From: Hyphomicrobiaceae bacterium
Lineage (GTDB): Bacteria; Pseudomonadota; Alphaproteobacteria; Rhizobiales; Ancalomicrobiaceae
Reading direction: 5' to 3'
DNA: 64,000 bases
Assembly (NCBI GenBank): GCA_016793065.1
Contig: JAEULV010000127.1
Location: 1-64,000, forward strand
Shown: positions 45,625-54,900 of the stretch, in pieces
Layout: every line of letters starts with the position of its first letter
How positions within the stretch are numbered: the stretch's first letter is position 1
Notes under the pieces: generated by a model
Told to the model about the DNA's origin: nothing
Databases searched by the model: none
What the model saw: the letters and a program-made list of their open reading frames with translations, nothing else
Translations under genes and position numbers: made by a program

Positions 45625-45955
45625 GAAAATTCGTCAACCTCAAGTTATGGACTTGACTATCAAAACGGATGTTCGAGGGAATAACCAAAATCCGTATTTC
45701 AAGTCAACGTCGCCACAATCGGCAATCAGGATCGGGTTCCGCTTCCAATTTCGACGCGGCCGAACACGCAGCATTCGCCGGGGTTCGCTTGTCCTCCGCA
45801 GAATTCCAATTTCTTCCTACGGCATCTCATCCCCGATTGCTAGGGGCTTGACCAAGTTTGACGACGACTTCGACAAATTTGGGGCAGGCATGCAGTGAGA
45901 CGATTCCCTGACGCACCGAAACCAACCAATGCACTCCAGTTCGCAAGGTTCCAAG

Positions 45956-45972
45956 TTGTTGAATTCCAACAA
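45956..45972. repeat. Inverted repeat TTGTTG-AATTC-CAACAA
   Basis: 6-bp perfect arms around a 5-base loop in the AT-rich island, about 330 bases upstream of pseB. Confidence 0.35.
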
Positions 45973-46063
45973 ATTCATTACTTCGAGCGCATAACAGTCC
46001 TTTGAACTCAACTTATTTGGCTGTTTGGTGCTCTCGCCCGTTCGCTAATATTCCATAACGTCA

Positions 46064-46078
46064 ATCACAATGTGTGAT
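46064..46078. repeat. Inverted repeat ATCACA-ATG-TGTGAT
   Basis: 6-bp perfect arms around 3 bases in the AT-rich island. Shape and composition suit a dimeric regulator site. Confidence 0.35.
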
Positions 46079-46230
46079 AGTCAAAATTATGGATTTAATC
46101 CGATTTAATACACTTCGGTTGGTCAATTCTGTTGATGACTTAACAAAAAATCGTCACATGCCAATCTGTAGCCGCTTCGACCGGGCGACCGATGACACCG
46201 AGCCGGCGACCAGATCCCGCCCGCCACGCG

Positions 46231-47199
46231 TCAAGGCATCACCGGCCGGCGCTGGCCCTGGCGCACGAGGTCGCCGGCGCCGAACAGGGCGGCTTCCCAG
46301 CCGAGGCGGGCCCAGCGGATGTCGATCGTGCCGACGGCGGCGGGCAGCGGCGAGTGGGCCTTGATACGCGCGACCAGGGCGTCGCGCGGGTAACCCGGCA
46401 TTTCGGCGACGCCGCCGCCGAGGATCACCAGCTTCGGCGACATCATGGCGATCGCGGCGCCGACGCAGAAGGCCTGGTCGCGCACCAGCTCGTCAAGGGC
46501 GGCCATGAGCCAGGCCGGCCGGTCCGGGGCGACGAACAGGTCGCCGACCGGCACGCCGGAGCGATCGGCCAATTGCTGCACGGCGCGGCCGGAGGCATAG
46601 GCCTCGAGCGTGTCGACGGTCTGGCCGGCAAGCTGGCGCCCCTCGCCGCGAAACGGCATGTGGCCGATTTCCAGCGCCCAGCCGCCGCCACGGAACGGTT
46701 CGCCACGGGCGCCGAGATAGGCGGCGCCGATGCCGGTGCCGAAGAAGACGCCGAGGACGTGATCCTCGCCGAGGGCGGCGCCGGCGGCGCGCTCGCCCAG
46801 CAGCAGCAGCACGACGTCGCGCTCGAGCATCACCGGCAGGCCGAGCGCGGCGGCAAGGCCGCTCGCCATGCGCATGCCGTTCATTTCCTGGACGTTGACG
46901 ATATGCAGCAGCAGGTCGAAGTCGCGATCGATATGGCCGGGCGCGGTGGCGACGATGCTGTCCGGGGCAAGGCCGGCCTCGGCGATCACGGCGCGGGCGC
47001 AATCGGCCAGCACCGACAGCGGATCGGCGCGGCGCATCAGGTCGCTGGGGTACTTGCGGGTGAAGGCATGGGGCCGGCCATCGACGACATAGCCGAACTT
47101 GATCGACGTGCCGCCGATTTCGATCACCAGGACGCATTGGCCAAGCGGAGCGGCCTGCGGGTTACCGGGCGGGGCGGTGGAAACGGCGTCACCGGACAT
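46231..47199 (-). CDS. ROK-family sugar kinase (AlsK-like), lacking the zinc-binding cysteines
   Basis: 322 residues. The phosphate-binding loop VIEIGGTSIKFGYV has Glu where ROK kinases usually have Asp. FFGTGIGAAYLGARG is present, as is the catalytic Asp in LERDVVLLLLGE. EIGHMPFRGEG begins the ROK zinc motif, but the Cys-x-Cys-Gly-x-x-Gly-Cys part is replaced by GRQLAGQTVDTLEAYASG. VILGGGVAEMPGYPRDAL near the C-terminus resembles D-allose kinase. A monosaccharide kinase is likely; allose, N-acetylmannosamine or another substrate cannot be told apart. It stands alone between the capsule boundary and efp. Confidence 0.72.
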   Translation of the reverse strand: MSGDAVSTAPPGNPQAAPLGQCVLVIEIGGTSIKFGYVVDGRPHAFTRKYPSDLMRRADPLSVLADCARAVIAEAGLAPDSIVATAPGHIDRDFDLLLHIVNVQEMNGMRMASGLAAALGLPVMLERDVVLLLLGERAAGAALGEDHVLGVFFGTGIGAAYLGARGEPFRGGGWALEIGHMPFRGEGRQLAGQTVDTLEAYASGRAVQQLADRSGVPVGDLFVAPDRPAWLMAALDELVRDQAFCVGAAIAMMSPKLVILGGGVAEMPGYPRDALVARIKAHSPLPAAVGTIDIRWARLGWEAALFGAGDLVRQGQRRPVMP

Positions 47200-47313
47200 G
47201 GGGGCTCTCGGAGGCTCTCGCGGGCGTTACTTCGACCGACGGCATCGGCGCCGGACCCTTGAGGGGTATTGCTTCGGCCGCGCGAGTTCAAGCGGCGGCA
47301 CCGGCGGGACCGC

Positions 47314-47342
47314 GCTTTTCTCGGCCGATGTTCAAGAAAAGC
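47314..47342. repeat. Second hairpin downstream of efp
   Basis: GCTTTTC at 47314-47320 and GAAAAGC at 47336-47342, 7-bp arms with a 15-base loop. It lies beyond the efp terminator and upstream of the ROK gene start on the minus strand. Confidence 0.3.
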
Positions 47343-47379
47343 CGCGCCATGGGATGGCTCGGTGGCGCCGGCGTCGACG

Positions 47380-47404
47380 AAAAAGGCGCGCCTCGCGGCG
47401 CGCC
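47380..47404 (-). terminator. Intrinsic terminator of efp
   Basis: On the minus strand GGCGCGCC-GCGA-GGCGCGCC is followed by TTTTT: a perfect 8-bp GC stem with a U5 tail, 31 bases after the efp stop. Confidence 0.85.
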
Positions 47405-47435
47405 CTGTCGATTTCGCCCGCGACCGGCGGAACGA

Positions 47436-48008
47436 TCAGTCCTTGGCGCGCTCGACGTAGGAGCCATCGGCGGTCATGACGACGATGCGGGTGCCGACGC
47501 CGATATGGGGCGGCACGGCGCTGCGGACGCCGTTGGAGAGGATTGCCGGCTTGTAGGACGATGACGCGGTCTGGCCCTTGGTCACCGGCTCGGTCTCGAC
47601 GACCTCGAGGGTGATGCGCTGCGGCAGTTCGATCGACACCGGGCTGTCGCCGTAAAGGCCGAGGCGAACGACCATGTTCTCCTGCAGGTAGGGGGCGTAG
47701 TCGCCGACGACGTCGGGAGACACGAGCACCTGCTCGTAGTTCTCGGTGTTCATGAAGGTGTAGTTGCCGTCGCCGTCCTGGAACAGGTAGGTGTAGTCGC
47801 GGTCGTCGACGAAGGCGCGCTCGACCTGTTCGGTGGTGCGGTAGCGTTCGGAGATCTTGGTGCCGTCCGAGAGGCGACGCAGGTCGAGCTGGGTCACTGG
47901 CGTGCCCTTGCCGGGATGGATGTTCTCGGCGGTGACGACGGCGTAGAGCTTGTCGTCGATCTCGACGATATTGCCCTTGCGCAGCGAGCTGGCGATGACC
48001 TTGACCAT
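47436..48008 (-). CDS. efp: Translation elongation factor P
   Basis: 190 residues with the three OB-like domains of EF-P. Lys34 in [17 protein letters not shown] is the lysine that EpmA beta-lysylates, and the divergently transcribed epmA is next door. [22 protein letters not shown] and the C-terminal [16 protein letters not shown] with a tRNA-contacting loop are standard. EF-P relieves ribosome stalling at consecutive prolines, which is relevant to the Pro-rich repeat protein encoded 3 kb away. Confidence 0.95.
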   Translation of the reverse strand: MVKVIASSLRKGNIVEIDDKLYAVVTAENIHPGKGTPVTQLDLRRLSDGTKISERYRTTEQVERAFVDDRDYTYLFQDGDGNYTFMNTENYEQVLVSPDVVGDYAPYLQENMVVRLGLYGDSPVSIELPQRITLEVVETEPVTKGQTASSSYKPAILSNGVRSAVPPHIGVGTRIVVMTADGSYVERAKD

Positions 48009-48161
48009 GGATGTTCTCTATGCTCGACGGAGGCGACCGCGCGCGGCACCGCCCGGCCGTTCGGGTGGAGGGACGAAATTTGCACCGCTGGTAAGCCGAG
48101 CGGCGCAAAAGCGCAAGGGCCGCCGGCACCGGAAGCGCCCGGAAGGAACGGAAAACCGCCG

Positions 48162-49217
48162 ATGAGCACGCCTTTGCCCTGGTGGCACCGCGACATTCAC
48201 GCCGATCGCCGGCCGCGCCTGATGGCGCGTGGACGCATTCAGGCGGCGTTCCGGCGCTGGTTCGAGGCGCGCGACTTCATCGAGGTCGAGACGGCGATCC
48301 TGCAGGTTTCCCCCGGCAATGAAACCCATCTGCACGGGTTCGCCACGGATTTCCTCGCCATCGACGGCAGCGCCCGAGAGCGGTTCTACCTGCACACCTC
48401 GCCGGAATTCGCCTGCAAGAAGCTGCTGGCCGCCGGCGAGGCGCGGCTGTTCACTTTCGCACGGGTGTTTCGCAATCGCGAGCGCGGCGCGCTGCACCAT
48501 CCCGAATTCAGCATGCTCGAATGGTATCGGGCCGGCGAGGGCTACGAGCGGCTGATGGACGACGTCGGCGAGCTCATCGGGCTCGCGGCCGAGACCGCCG
48601 GGGCGAAGGTGCTGAGTTTTCGCGGGCGGACGGTCGATCCGTTCGCGACGCCGGAGCGGCTGAGCGTCGCCGAGGCGTTCGTCCGGTATGGGGGGATCGA
48701 TCTCATGGCAACCATTTCCAGCAGCGGCGAGGGCGACGCGGAGGCGTTGAAGCGGCAGGCGCGGGCGGGCGGCATCCGGGTTGCCGATGACGACAGCTGG
48801 ACCGACGTGTTTTCCAAGGTGCTGGTCGAGCGGGTGGAACCGAAGCTCGGCGACGGCCGGGCGACGATCCTGATGGACTATCCGCTCAGCGAGGCGGCGC
48901 TGGCGCGGCGGTCGGCGCGGGACGGGCGGGTGGCCGAACGGTTCGAGCTCTACGCCTGCGGCGTCGAACTCGCCAACGCGTTCGGCGAACTTACCGATCC
49001 GGTCGAACAGCGGGCGCGGTTCGAGGCCGACATGGCGGAGAAGCAGCGGCTTTACGGCGAGCGCTATCCGATCGACGAGGACTTGATCGCTGCACTGGCG
49101 GACATGCCGGAGGCGTCGGGCATCGCGCTCGGCTTCGACCGGTTGGCGATACTGGCGACCGGGGCGCGGCGGATCGAGGACGTGCTGTGGACGCCGCTGC
49201 CGGAGGCCCGGGCCTGA
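48162..49217 (+). CDS. epmA: EF-P lysine ligase EpmA (GenX/PoxA)
   Basis: 351 residues, a class II lysyl-tRNA synthetase catalytic core without the N-terminal anticodon-binding domain. Motif 2 is RVFRNRERGALHHPEFSMLEWY and motif 3 is GIALGFDRLAIL. ELYACGVELANAFGEL binds lysine. ATG 48162, with a GGAAGGAACGG ribosome site, is preferred to the long upstream frame, which overlaps efp. The enzyme transfers (R)-beta-lysine to EF-P Lys34. EpmB, the 2,3-aminomutase, is not in the window. Confidence 0.92.
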   Translation: MSTPLPWWHRDIHADRRPRLMARGRIQAAFRRWFEARDFIEVETAILQVSPGNETHLHGFATDFLAIDGSARERFYLHTSPEFACKKLLAAGEARLFTFARVFRNRERGALHHPEFSMLEWYRAGEGYERLMDDVGELIGLAAETAGAKVLSFRGRTVDPFATPERLSVAEAFVRYGGIDLMATISSSGEGDAEALKRQARAGGIRVADDDSWTDVFSKVLVERVEPKLGDGRATILMDYPLSEAALARRSARDGRVAERFELYACGVELANAFGELTDPVEQRARFEADMAEKQRLYGERYPIDEDLIAALADMPEASGIALGFDRLAILATGARRIEDVLWTPLPEARA

Positions 49218-49397
49218 ACCGACAGCGCCGCGCGGCTGGCGCGACTTTCCCATGAAATTCCGATATGGCGACAGACGGGCTTTCTGTTATAGAAATTACG
49301 GCTTCCGGCCCAACCTGGCTGGGGCGGCACAAGATGACTGTTGCCTGGCCATTTGTCCGGCGATCCCGCGAAACCCTGCGAGCGAAAAGACCTTGCC

Positions 49398-50555
49398 ATG
49401 ACCGTTCGAGCCAACTGGAACTATCCCACCGCCATCCGGTTCGGAGCCGGGCGCATCGCCGAGCTGGCCGATGCCTGCAAGGCCTCCGGCATGAGCGCGC
49501 CGCTGATTGTCACCGATGCGTTCCTCGGTTCACTGCCGATGGTGGGCGAGGCGCTGGCCAATCTGCAGGCGGCCGGGCTGAAGGCGGCGGTGTTCACCGA
49601 CGTGCGTCCCAATCCGACCGAGAGCAATGTCGTCGCCGGCCTGAAGGTGCTGCGCGACGGCGGGCATGACGGCGTGGTGGCGTTCGGCGGCGGCTCGCCG
49701 CTGGACGTGGGCAAGGTGATTGCCTTCATGGCCGGGCAGAAGCGGCCGATGTGGGACTTCGAGGACATCGGCGACTGGTGGACCCGCGCCGACCCGAAGG
49801 GGATCGCGCCGATCGTGGCGGTGCCGACCACCGCAGGCACCGGCTCGGAAGTCGGCCGCGCCGGCGTCATCACCCAGGAAAAGACCCACACCAAGAAGGT
49901 GATCTTCCATCCGGCGATGATGCCGAAGATCACGATCTGCGATCCGGTGCTGACAACCGGCATGCCGAAGGCGGTGACCGCTGGCACCGGCATGGATGCC
50001 TTCGCCCATTGCCTCGAGGCCTATTGCGCGCCGGGCTATCACCCGCTCGCCGACGGCATCGCCGTCGAGGGCATGCGGCTCGTCAAGGAATTCCTGCCGA
50101 AGGCCTATGCCGACGGCCAGGACGTCGAGGCGCGCGGCCACATGATGTCGGCGGCGGCGATGGGCGCCACCGCGTTCCAGAAGGGTCTCGGCGGCATGCA
50201 TGCGCTGGCGCACCCGCTCGGCGCGCTGTGCGACACACCGCACGGCATGACCAATGCCGTGGTGATGCCGTATGTGCTGGCCTTCAACAAGAAGGCGATC
50301 AAGGAGCGGATCGAGCGTCTGGCGGCCTATATGGGCCTGAAGCCGAAGTTCAACGTCTTCCTCGATCACGTGCTGGCGATGCGCGAACAGCTGGGCGTGC
50401 CGCACACGCTGCAGGACTTCGGCGTCGACCTGTCGCAGGTGGATACCATGGCGAAAATGGCGCCGAAGGATCCGACCGCCGGCGGCAACCCGGTCAAGAT
50501 CACGCCCTCGGTGGCGCGCAAACTCTACCAGAAGGCCTATGACGGCACGTTGTGA
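49398..50555 (+). CDS. Iron-containing alcohol dehydrogenase
   Basis: 385 residues of the type III Fe-ADH family. An N-terminal NAD-binding domain with GVVAFGGGSPLDVGKVIAF and VPTTAGTGSEVGRAGVI precedes the metal site: Asp and His in GTGMDAFAHCLEAY and the two His of MHALAHPLGALCDTPHG. DPTAGGNPVKI near the end is also typical. ATG 49398 fits the family N-terminus. It is monocistronic: a strong terminator follows and it is unlike its neighbours. The substrate is unknown; ethanol, lactaldehyde or gamma-hydroxybutyrate are typical. Confidence 0.88.
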   Translation: MTVRANWNYPTAIRFGAGRIAELADACKASGMSAPLIVTDAFLGSLPMVGEALANLQAAGLKAAVFTDVRPNPTESNVVAGLKVLRDGGHDGVVAFGGGSPLDVGKVIAFMAGQKRPMWDFEDIGDWWTRADPKGIAPIVAVPTTAGTGSEVGRAGVITQEKTHTKKVIFHPAMMPKITICDPVLTTGMPKAVTAGTGMDAFAHCLEAYCAPGYHPLADGIAVEGMRLVKEFLPKAYADGQDVEARGHMMSAAAMGATAFQKGLGGMHALAHPLGALCDTPHGMTNAVVMPYVLAFNKKAIKERIERLAAYMGLKPKFNVFLDHVLAMREQLGVPHTLQDFGVDLSQVDTMAKMAPKDPTAGGNPVKITPSVARKLYQKAYDGTL

Positions 50556-50581
50556 GGCCGTCTGAGCCATCTGGCCCCGGC

Positions 50582-50603
50582 GTCCCGGAGCGGTTTCCGG
50601 GAC
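50582..50603. terminator. First hairpin after the alcohol dehydrogenase
   Basis: GTCCCGG and CCGGGAC pair (7 bp) around an 8-base loop, 27 bases after the stop codon; no T-run. Confidence 0.4.
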
Positions 50604-50642
50604 TGGCGTCGCGGGCCCGACAGGCAAGCAGACCGACGATCG

Positions 50643-50678
50643 AAAACCCGCGGCATCCCCCGGATTCCGCGGGATTTT
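50643..50678. terminator. Intrinsic terminator between alcohol dehydrogenase and RND operon
   Basis: AAAA-CCCGCGG and CCGCGGG-ATTTTCG: a 7-bp GC stem flanked by complementary A4 and T4, giving U-runs on both strands. It insulates the RND promoter. Confidence 0.75.
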
Positions 50679-50774
50679 CGTTCGGTCACGGCGGGCTATG
50701 ATGGTGCAGACCTTGCCTGCTGCGGGGCGATGTGCCGCGGATTGCATCAACGGTCTCTATCGCAGATAGTTTGT

Positions 50775-50790
50775 ATTGCATTAAAGCAAT
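50775..50790. promoter_or_regulatory. Operator candidate overlapping the RND -35 box
   Basis: ATTGC-ATTAAA-GCAAT is an inverted repeat covering the -35 and spacer. A TetR-type repressor would fit, but no regulator gene is adjacent. Confidence 0.45.
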
Positions 50791-50803
50791 CAATGGTTAT
50801 AAT
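50776..50803 (+). promoter_or_regulatory. Sigma70 promoter of the RND efflux operon
   Basis: TTGCAT (-35) at 50776-50781, 16-base spacer, TATAAT (-10) at 50798-50803. This is an unusually good consensus for this GC-rich genome. The predicted start is about 50810, leaving a leader of some 27 bases to GTG 50837. Confidence 0.75.
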
Positions 50804-50836
50804 GCCGGCATCCGACCACCGGAGCGCCGGAGTCCT

Positions 50837-51943
50837 GTGTTGCCCCTGATCCCCCGTCCTCGACTTGCCGTCCCGGTCGCCGCCGCCCTGGCGATCGCCC
50901 CGGTGCTCGTCGGTTGCGATCCGGCGGATTCGGCGCGCGACATCAAGCCGCCAGCGCGGCCGGTGCTGGTGACCACGATCCGCTATCGGCCGGCGGAGGA
51001 GCCGCGCGGCTTCGTCGCGGTGATCAGGCCGCGGGTGGAGTTCGACCTGGCATTTCGCGTCGCCGGCAAGGTGGCGAGGCGGCTGGTGGATGTCGGGCAG
51101 CGGGTCAAGGCCGGGGATGTGCTGGCGCGGCTCGACGACGCGGATTTCAGACTGCAACTGGCGCAGGCCGGCGCCGAAGCCAAGGCGGCGGCGGCCGCGC
51201 TGGAACAGGCGCGCGCCGACGAGAAGCGCAGCCGCGACCTGCGCCGCGCCGGCTGGCAGCCGCAGGCAGCACATGACCGCACCGCCACCGCCGTCGAGGA
51301 GGCGCAGGGACGGCTGACCCGGGCGGAGCGGGCGGGCGAACTGGCGCGCAACGCGCTCGACTACGCGGCCCTGGTGGCGGAAAGCGACGGGATCGTCACT
51401 GCGACGTCGATCGAACCGGGACAGGTTATCGGCGTCGGCCAAGCCGCAATCCGGGTGGCGCGGCTTGACGAGAAGGAGGCGCTGATCGCGGCGCCGGAAC
51501 AGTGGCTGGAACGCATCCGCAGCGGACGGGCACTGCTGACGCTTTGGTCCGACCCGTCAAAGCGCCACGAGGCGCGGTTGCGCGAGCTGTCGCCCGTGCC
51601 GGATGCAGCAACGCGCACCTATGCGGCGCGCTTCAGCCTCGTCGATCCGGACCCGGCACTTGCCTTCGGCATGAGCGCGACGCTCACCATCACCGATTCC
51701 GCTTCGCCGCCGGTGGCGCTGGTGCCGTTGACGGCGCTGGTCGATCGCGGCCACGGCCCCGGCGTCTGGACCGTGGACGCCGCGGGACGGCTTGGCTTCG
51801 CCGCCGTATCGGTGCTGGGCTACGGCACCAGCGAGGCCCGGATTTCCGGAGGCGTCGCCGAAGGAACGCGTGTGGTCGCCCTGGGCGCGCACAAGCTCGA
51901 CAGCGAGCAAACCGTCAGGATCGTGACCCAGCTTGTTCCCTGA
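50837..51943 (+). CDS. RND efflux periplasmic adaptor (membrane fusion) lipoprotein
   Basis: 368 residues from GTG 50837 (CGGAG five bases upstream). The N-terminal lipoprotein signal PRLAVPVAAALAIAPVLVGC makes Cys27 the lipid anchor. A lipoyl/barrel-sandwich half (LAFRVAGKVARRLVDVGQRVKAGDVLARLDD), a helical hairpin (AEAKAAAAALEQARADEKR) and the beta-barrel (YAALVAESDGIVTATSIEPGQVI) follow in the usual order. It pairs with the RND pump 38 bases downstream. No outer-membrane factor gene is adjacent. Confidence 0.9.
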   Translation: MLPLIPRPRLAVPVAAALAIAPVLVGCDPADSARDIKPPARPVLVTTIRYRPAEEPRGFVAVIRPRVEFDLAFRVAGKVARRLVDVGQRVKAGDVLARLDDADFRLQLAQAGAEAKAAAAALEQARADEKRSRDLRRAGWQPQAAHDRTATAVEEAQGRLTRAERAGELARNALDYAALVAESDGIVTATSIEPGQVIGVGQAAIRVARLDEKEALIAAPEQWLERIRSGRALLTLWSDPSKRHEARLRELSPVPDAATRTYAARFSLVDPDPALAFGMSATLTITDSASPPVALVPLTALVDRGHGPGVWTVDAAGRLGFAAVSVLGYGTSEARISGGVAEGTRVVALGAHKLDSEQTVRIVTQLVP

Positions 51944-51981
51944 CTGCCCGCCCCGGATCGATATCCCTGCGGAGACACGCA

Positions 51982-54900
51982 ATGAACCGCGCCAACCTGT
52001 CGCTCTGGGCCGTTCGCAATCCATCGGTGGTGCTGTTCCTGATCCTGGCGCTGGTCGCGGCCGGCAGTGTCGCCTACTGGCGACTCGGGCGGGCGGAAGA
52101 TCCGAGCTTCACGGTCAAAATCGCGGTGGTCACCGCCGTCTGGCCGGGCGCGACCGCCCGCGAGATGCAGAACCAGATTGCCGACCCGATCGAGAAGCGC
52201 CTGCAGGAGGCGCCGCATTTCGACAAGGTCGTCACCTATGTGAAGCCATCGTTCCTGGCGATCCAGGCGACGCTGAAAGACTCCACGCCGCCCGCGGAAG
52301 TTCCCGGCATCCTCTATCTCATTCGCAAGAAACTGACGGATCTCAAGGCCGAACTCCCGGCAGGCGTCATCGGCCCCAAAATCAACGACGAATATGGCGA
52401 TGTCGATTCGATCCTCTATTCGGTCACGATCGACGATGATGATCCCGCGCGGCTGAAGCAGGTCGCCGAGCGGGTGCGCCGCCGGTTGCTTGCGGTCGAA
52501 GGCGTCATCAAGGTCAATCTGCACGGACTCCGGGACGAGCGGATCCATGTCGAATTCTCCCATGCCCGACTTGCCAATCTGGGGATCGAGGCGAGCGCGA
52601 TCTTCGACAGCCTTGCCCGCCAGAACGCCATTGCGGCGGCGGGCACAATCGACACCCAGGCACAACGAATGCCGCTGCGGGTTTCCGGCGCGCTCGACGG
52701 CGTCGCCACCGTACGCGACACGCCGATTGCCGCCGGCGGGCGGGTATTCCGGCTCGGAGACATTGCCGAGGTCAGTCGGGGCTACATGGATCCGCCAGCA
52801 GTGCTGGTGCGCGATGGCGGGCGCCCGGCGCTGGTCATCGGCATCGTCATGGCCAAGGGCGGCAACATCCTGACGCTGGGCGCGGGTGTCGACCGGGCGA
52901 TGGCGGAAATCGAGGCCACGACCCCGGTCGGCGTCGAAATCCGCAAGATCGCCGATCAGGCGGAAATCGTTGCCGGAGCCATCGGCACGTTCACCAAGTC
53001 ATTCATCGAGGCACTGGCGATCGTGTTGACGGTGAGCTTCCTGTCGCTCGGCTGGCGCAGCGGCCTGATCGTGGCGATGTCGGTGCCGCTGGTGCTGGCG
53101 ATGGTGTTCGCCGCGATGGCGATCATGGGACTCGACCTGCAGCGGGTGACGCTGGGAGCGCTGATCATCGCCCTCGGACTGCTGGTCGACGATGCGATCA
53201 TCGCCGTGGAGATCATGGCGGTCAAAATGGAACAGGGTTTCGACCGGTTGCGGGCGGTGACCTTCGCCTGGGATGCGACGGCATTTCCGATGCTGACGGG
53301 CACCCTGGTGACGGCGGCGGGATTCCTGCCCGTCGGATTTGCCGCATCGTCGACTGGCGAATATGCCGGCGGAATCTTCTGGGTGGTGTTTCTGGCCCTG
53401 GTCGCCTCATGGATCACCGCCGTGATCTTCATTCCCTATCTCGGCATAAGACTGCTGCCTGCTCCGCGCCACGCCCACGATCCCGAGTCGGTATACCGGA
53501 GCCGGCCATACGGCCATTTGCGAAGCCTTATCGGCTGGTGTGTCGATCACCGGCTCCGGGTTGTCGTCATGACGGCGACGGTGTTCGTCGTCGCGGCAAT
53601 CGGCTTCGGGCGGGTTCAGCAACAGTTCTTCCCTCTGTCGGAGCGAGCCGAACTGTTCGTGCAGATGCGCCTGCCGGAGGGAACCGCCATCGGTACGACG
53701 CTGGCGACCGTGCGCAAGGCGGAGGCACTGATCGGCGAGAGCGACGACATCCGCGCCGCTACCTCCTATGTGGGTCAGGGGCCGCCGCGCTTCTGGCTCG
53801 GGCTGGTGCCGCAATTGCCGAACGAGGCCTATGGCGAAATCGTGCTGCGAACCCGCGACGTCGAGGCTCGCGAGCGGGTGAAACGCCGGCTCGAGTCGGC
53901 ACTGGTGGAGGGAGCGCTGCCGGAGGCACGGGTACGGGTCGACCGCTTCAATTTCGGTCCGCCAATTGGATTTCCCGTGCAGTTCCGGGTGATCGGCCCC
54001 GACCCCCTCACGGCCCGGGACATCGCCTATCGACTGCGCAGTGTGATGCGGGCCGACCCCGCCGTCGTCGACCCGCATCTCGACTGGGACGAACAATTGC
54101 CGGCACTGCGGCTTAGCCTCGACCAAGACCGCATCCGGACGCTGGGCCTGACGCCGCAGGACATTGCCGGGGTGTTGCAGACCATGCTGAGCGGCACGAC
54201 GATGACGACGGTGCGCGATGGAGCAGAACGCATCGACGTGGTGGCCCGGGCCATCGCGACGGAGCGGCTGGCTCCCGACCGGATCGGCGATCTTGTGATC
54301 GCGACGCGTGAGGGCACGCCGCTTCCGCTGGCACAGATTGCCAAATTCGAACTCGGGCACGAGGAAGCGATCCTGTGGCGACGCAACCGCGAAACGGCGG
54401 TCACGGTTCGCGCCGACGTCGTCGACGGCGTCCAGGCACCCGACATCAGCTACCGGATCTGGCCGAAACTGGCGGAGATCCGGGCGAGCCTGCCGCCGGG
54501 CTACCGGATCGAGGCCGGTGGGGCGGTGGAGGAATCGGAAAAGGCCAATGCGGCGCTGGCGGCGGTGTTTCCGGTGATGATCCTCGCCATGCTGGCGCTG
54601 ATGATGTTTCAGCTGAAGAGCTTCGTCCGGCTGGGCCTGGTGCTGGTCAGCGCGCCGCTGGGACTGATCGGCGCGTCGCTGGCGCTGAACCTGACCGGGG
54701 CGCCGTTCGGCTTCGTCGCGCTGCTCGGGCTGATCGCGCTTTCCGGCATGGACATGCGCAACTCGCTGATCCTGGTCGATCAGGTGCGGCAGGACCTGAC
54801 CGCCGGCGCCAGCCACCGTGACGCGATCGTCGAGGCGACGGTGCGGCGGGCGCGGCCGGTGGTGCTGACGGCGCTGACCGCCATCCTGGCGATGATCCCG

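Larger units (their letters stand above)
45625..46230. other. AT-rich intergenic island upstream of pseB
   Basis: 606 bases without a credible gene. GC falls to about 38% by hand count across 45961-46140, against the GC-rich coding flanks. It contains two inverted repeats: TTGTTG-AATTC-CAACAA (45956-45972) and ATCACA-ATG-TGTGAT (46064-46078). It probably contains the pseB promoter and protein-binding sites. It could also be foreign DNA left at the locus boundary. Confidence 0.55.
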
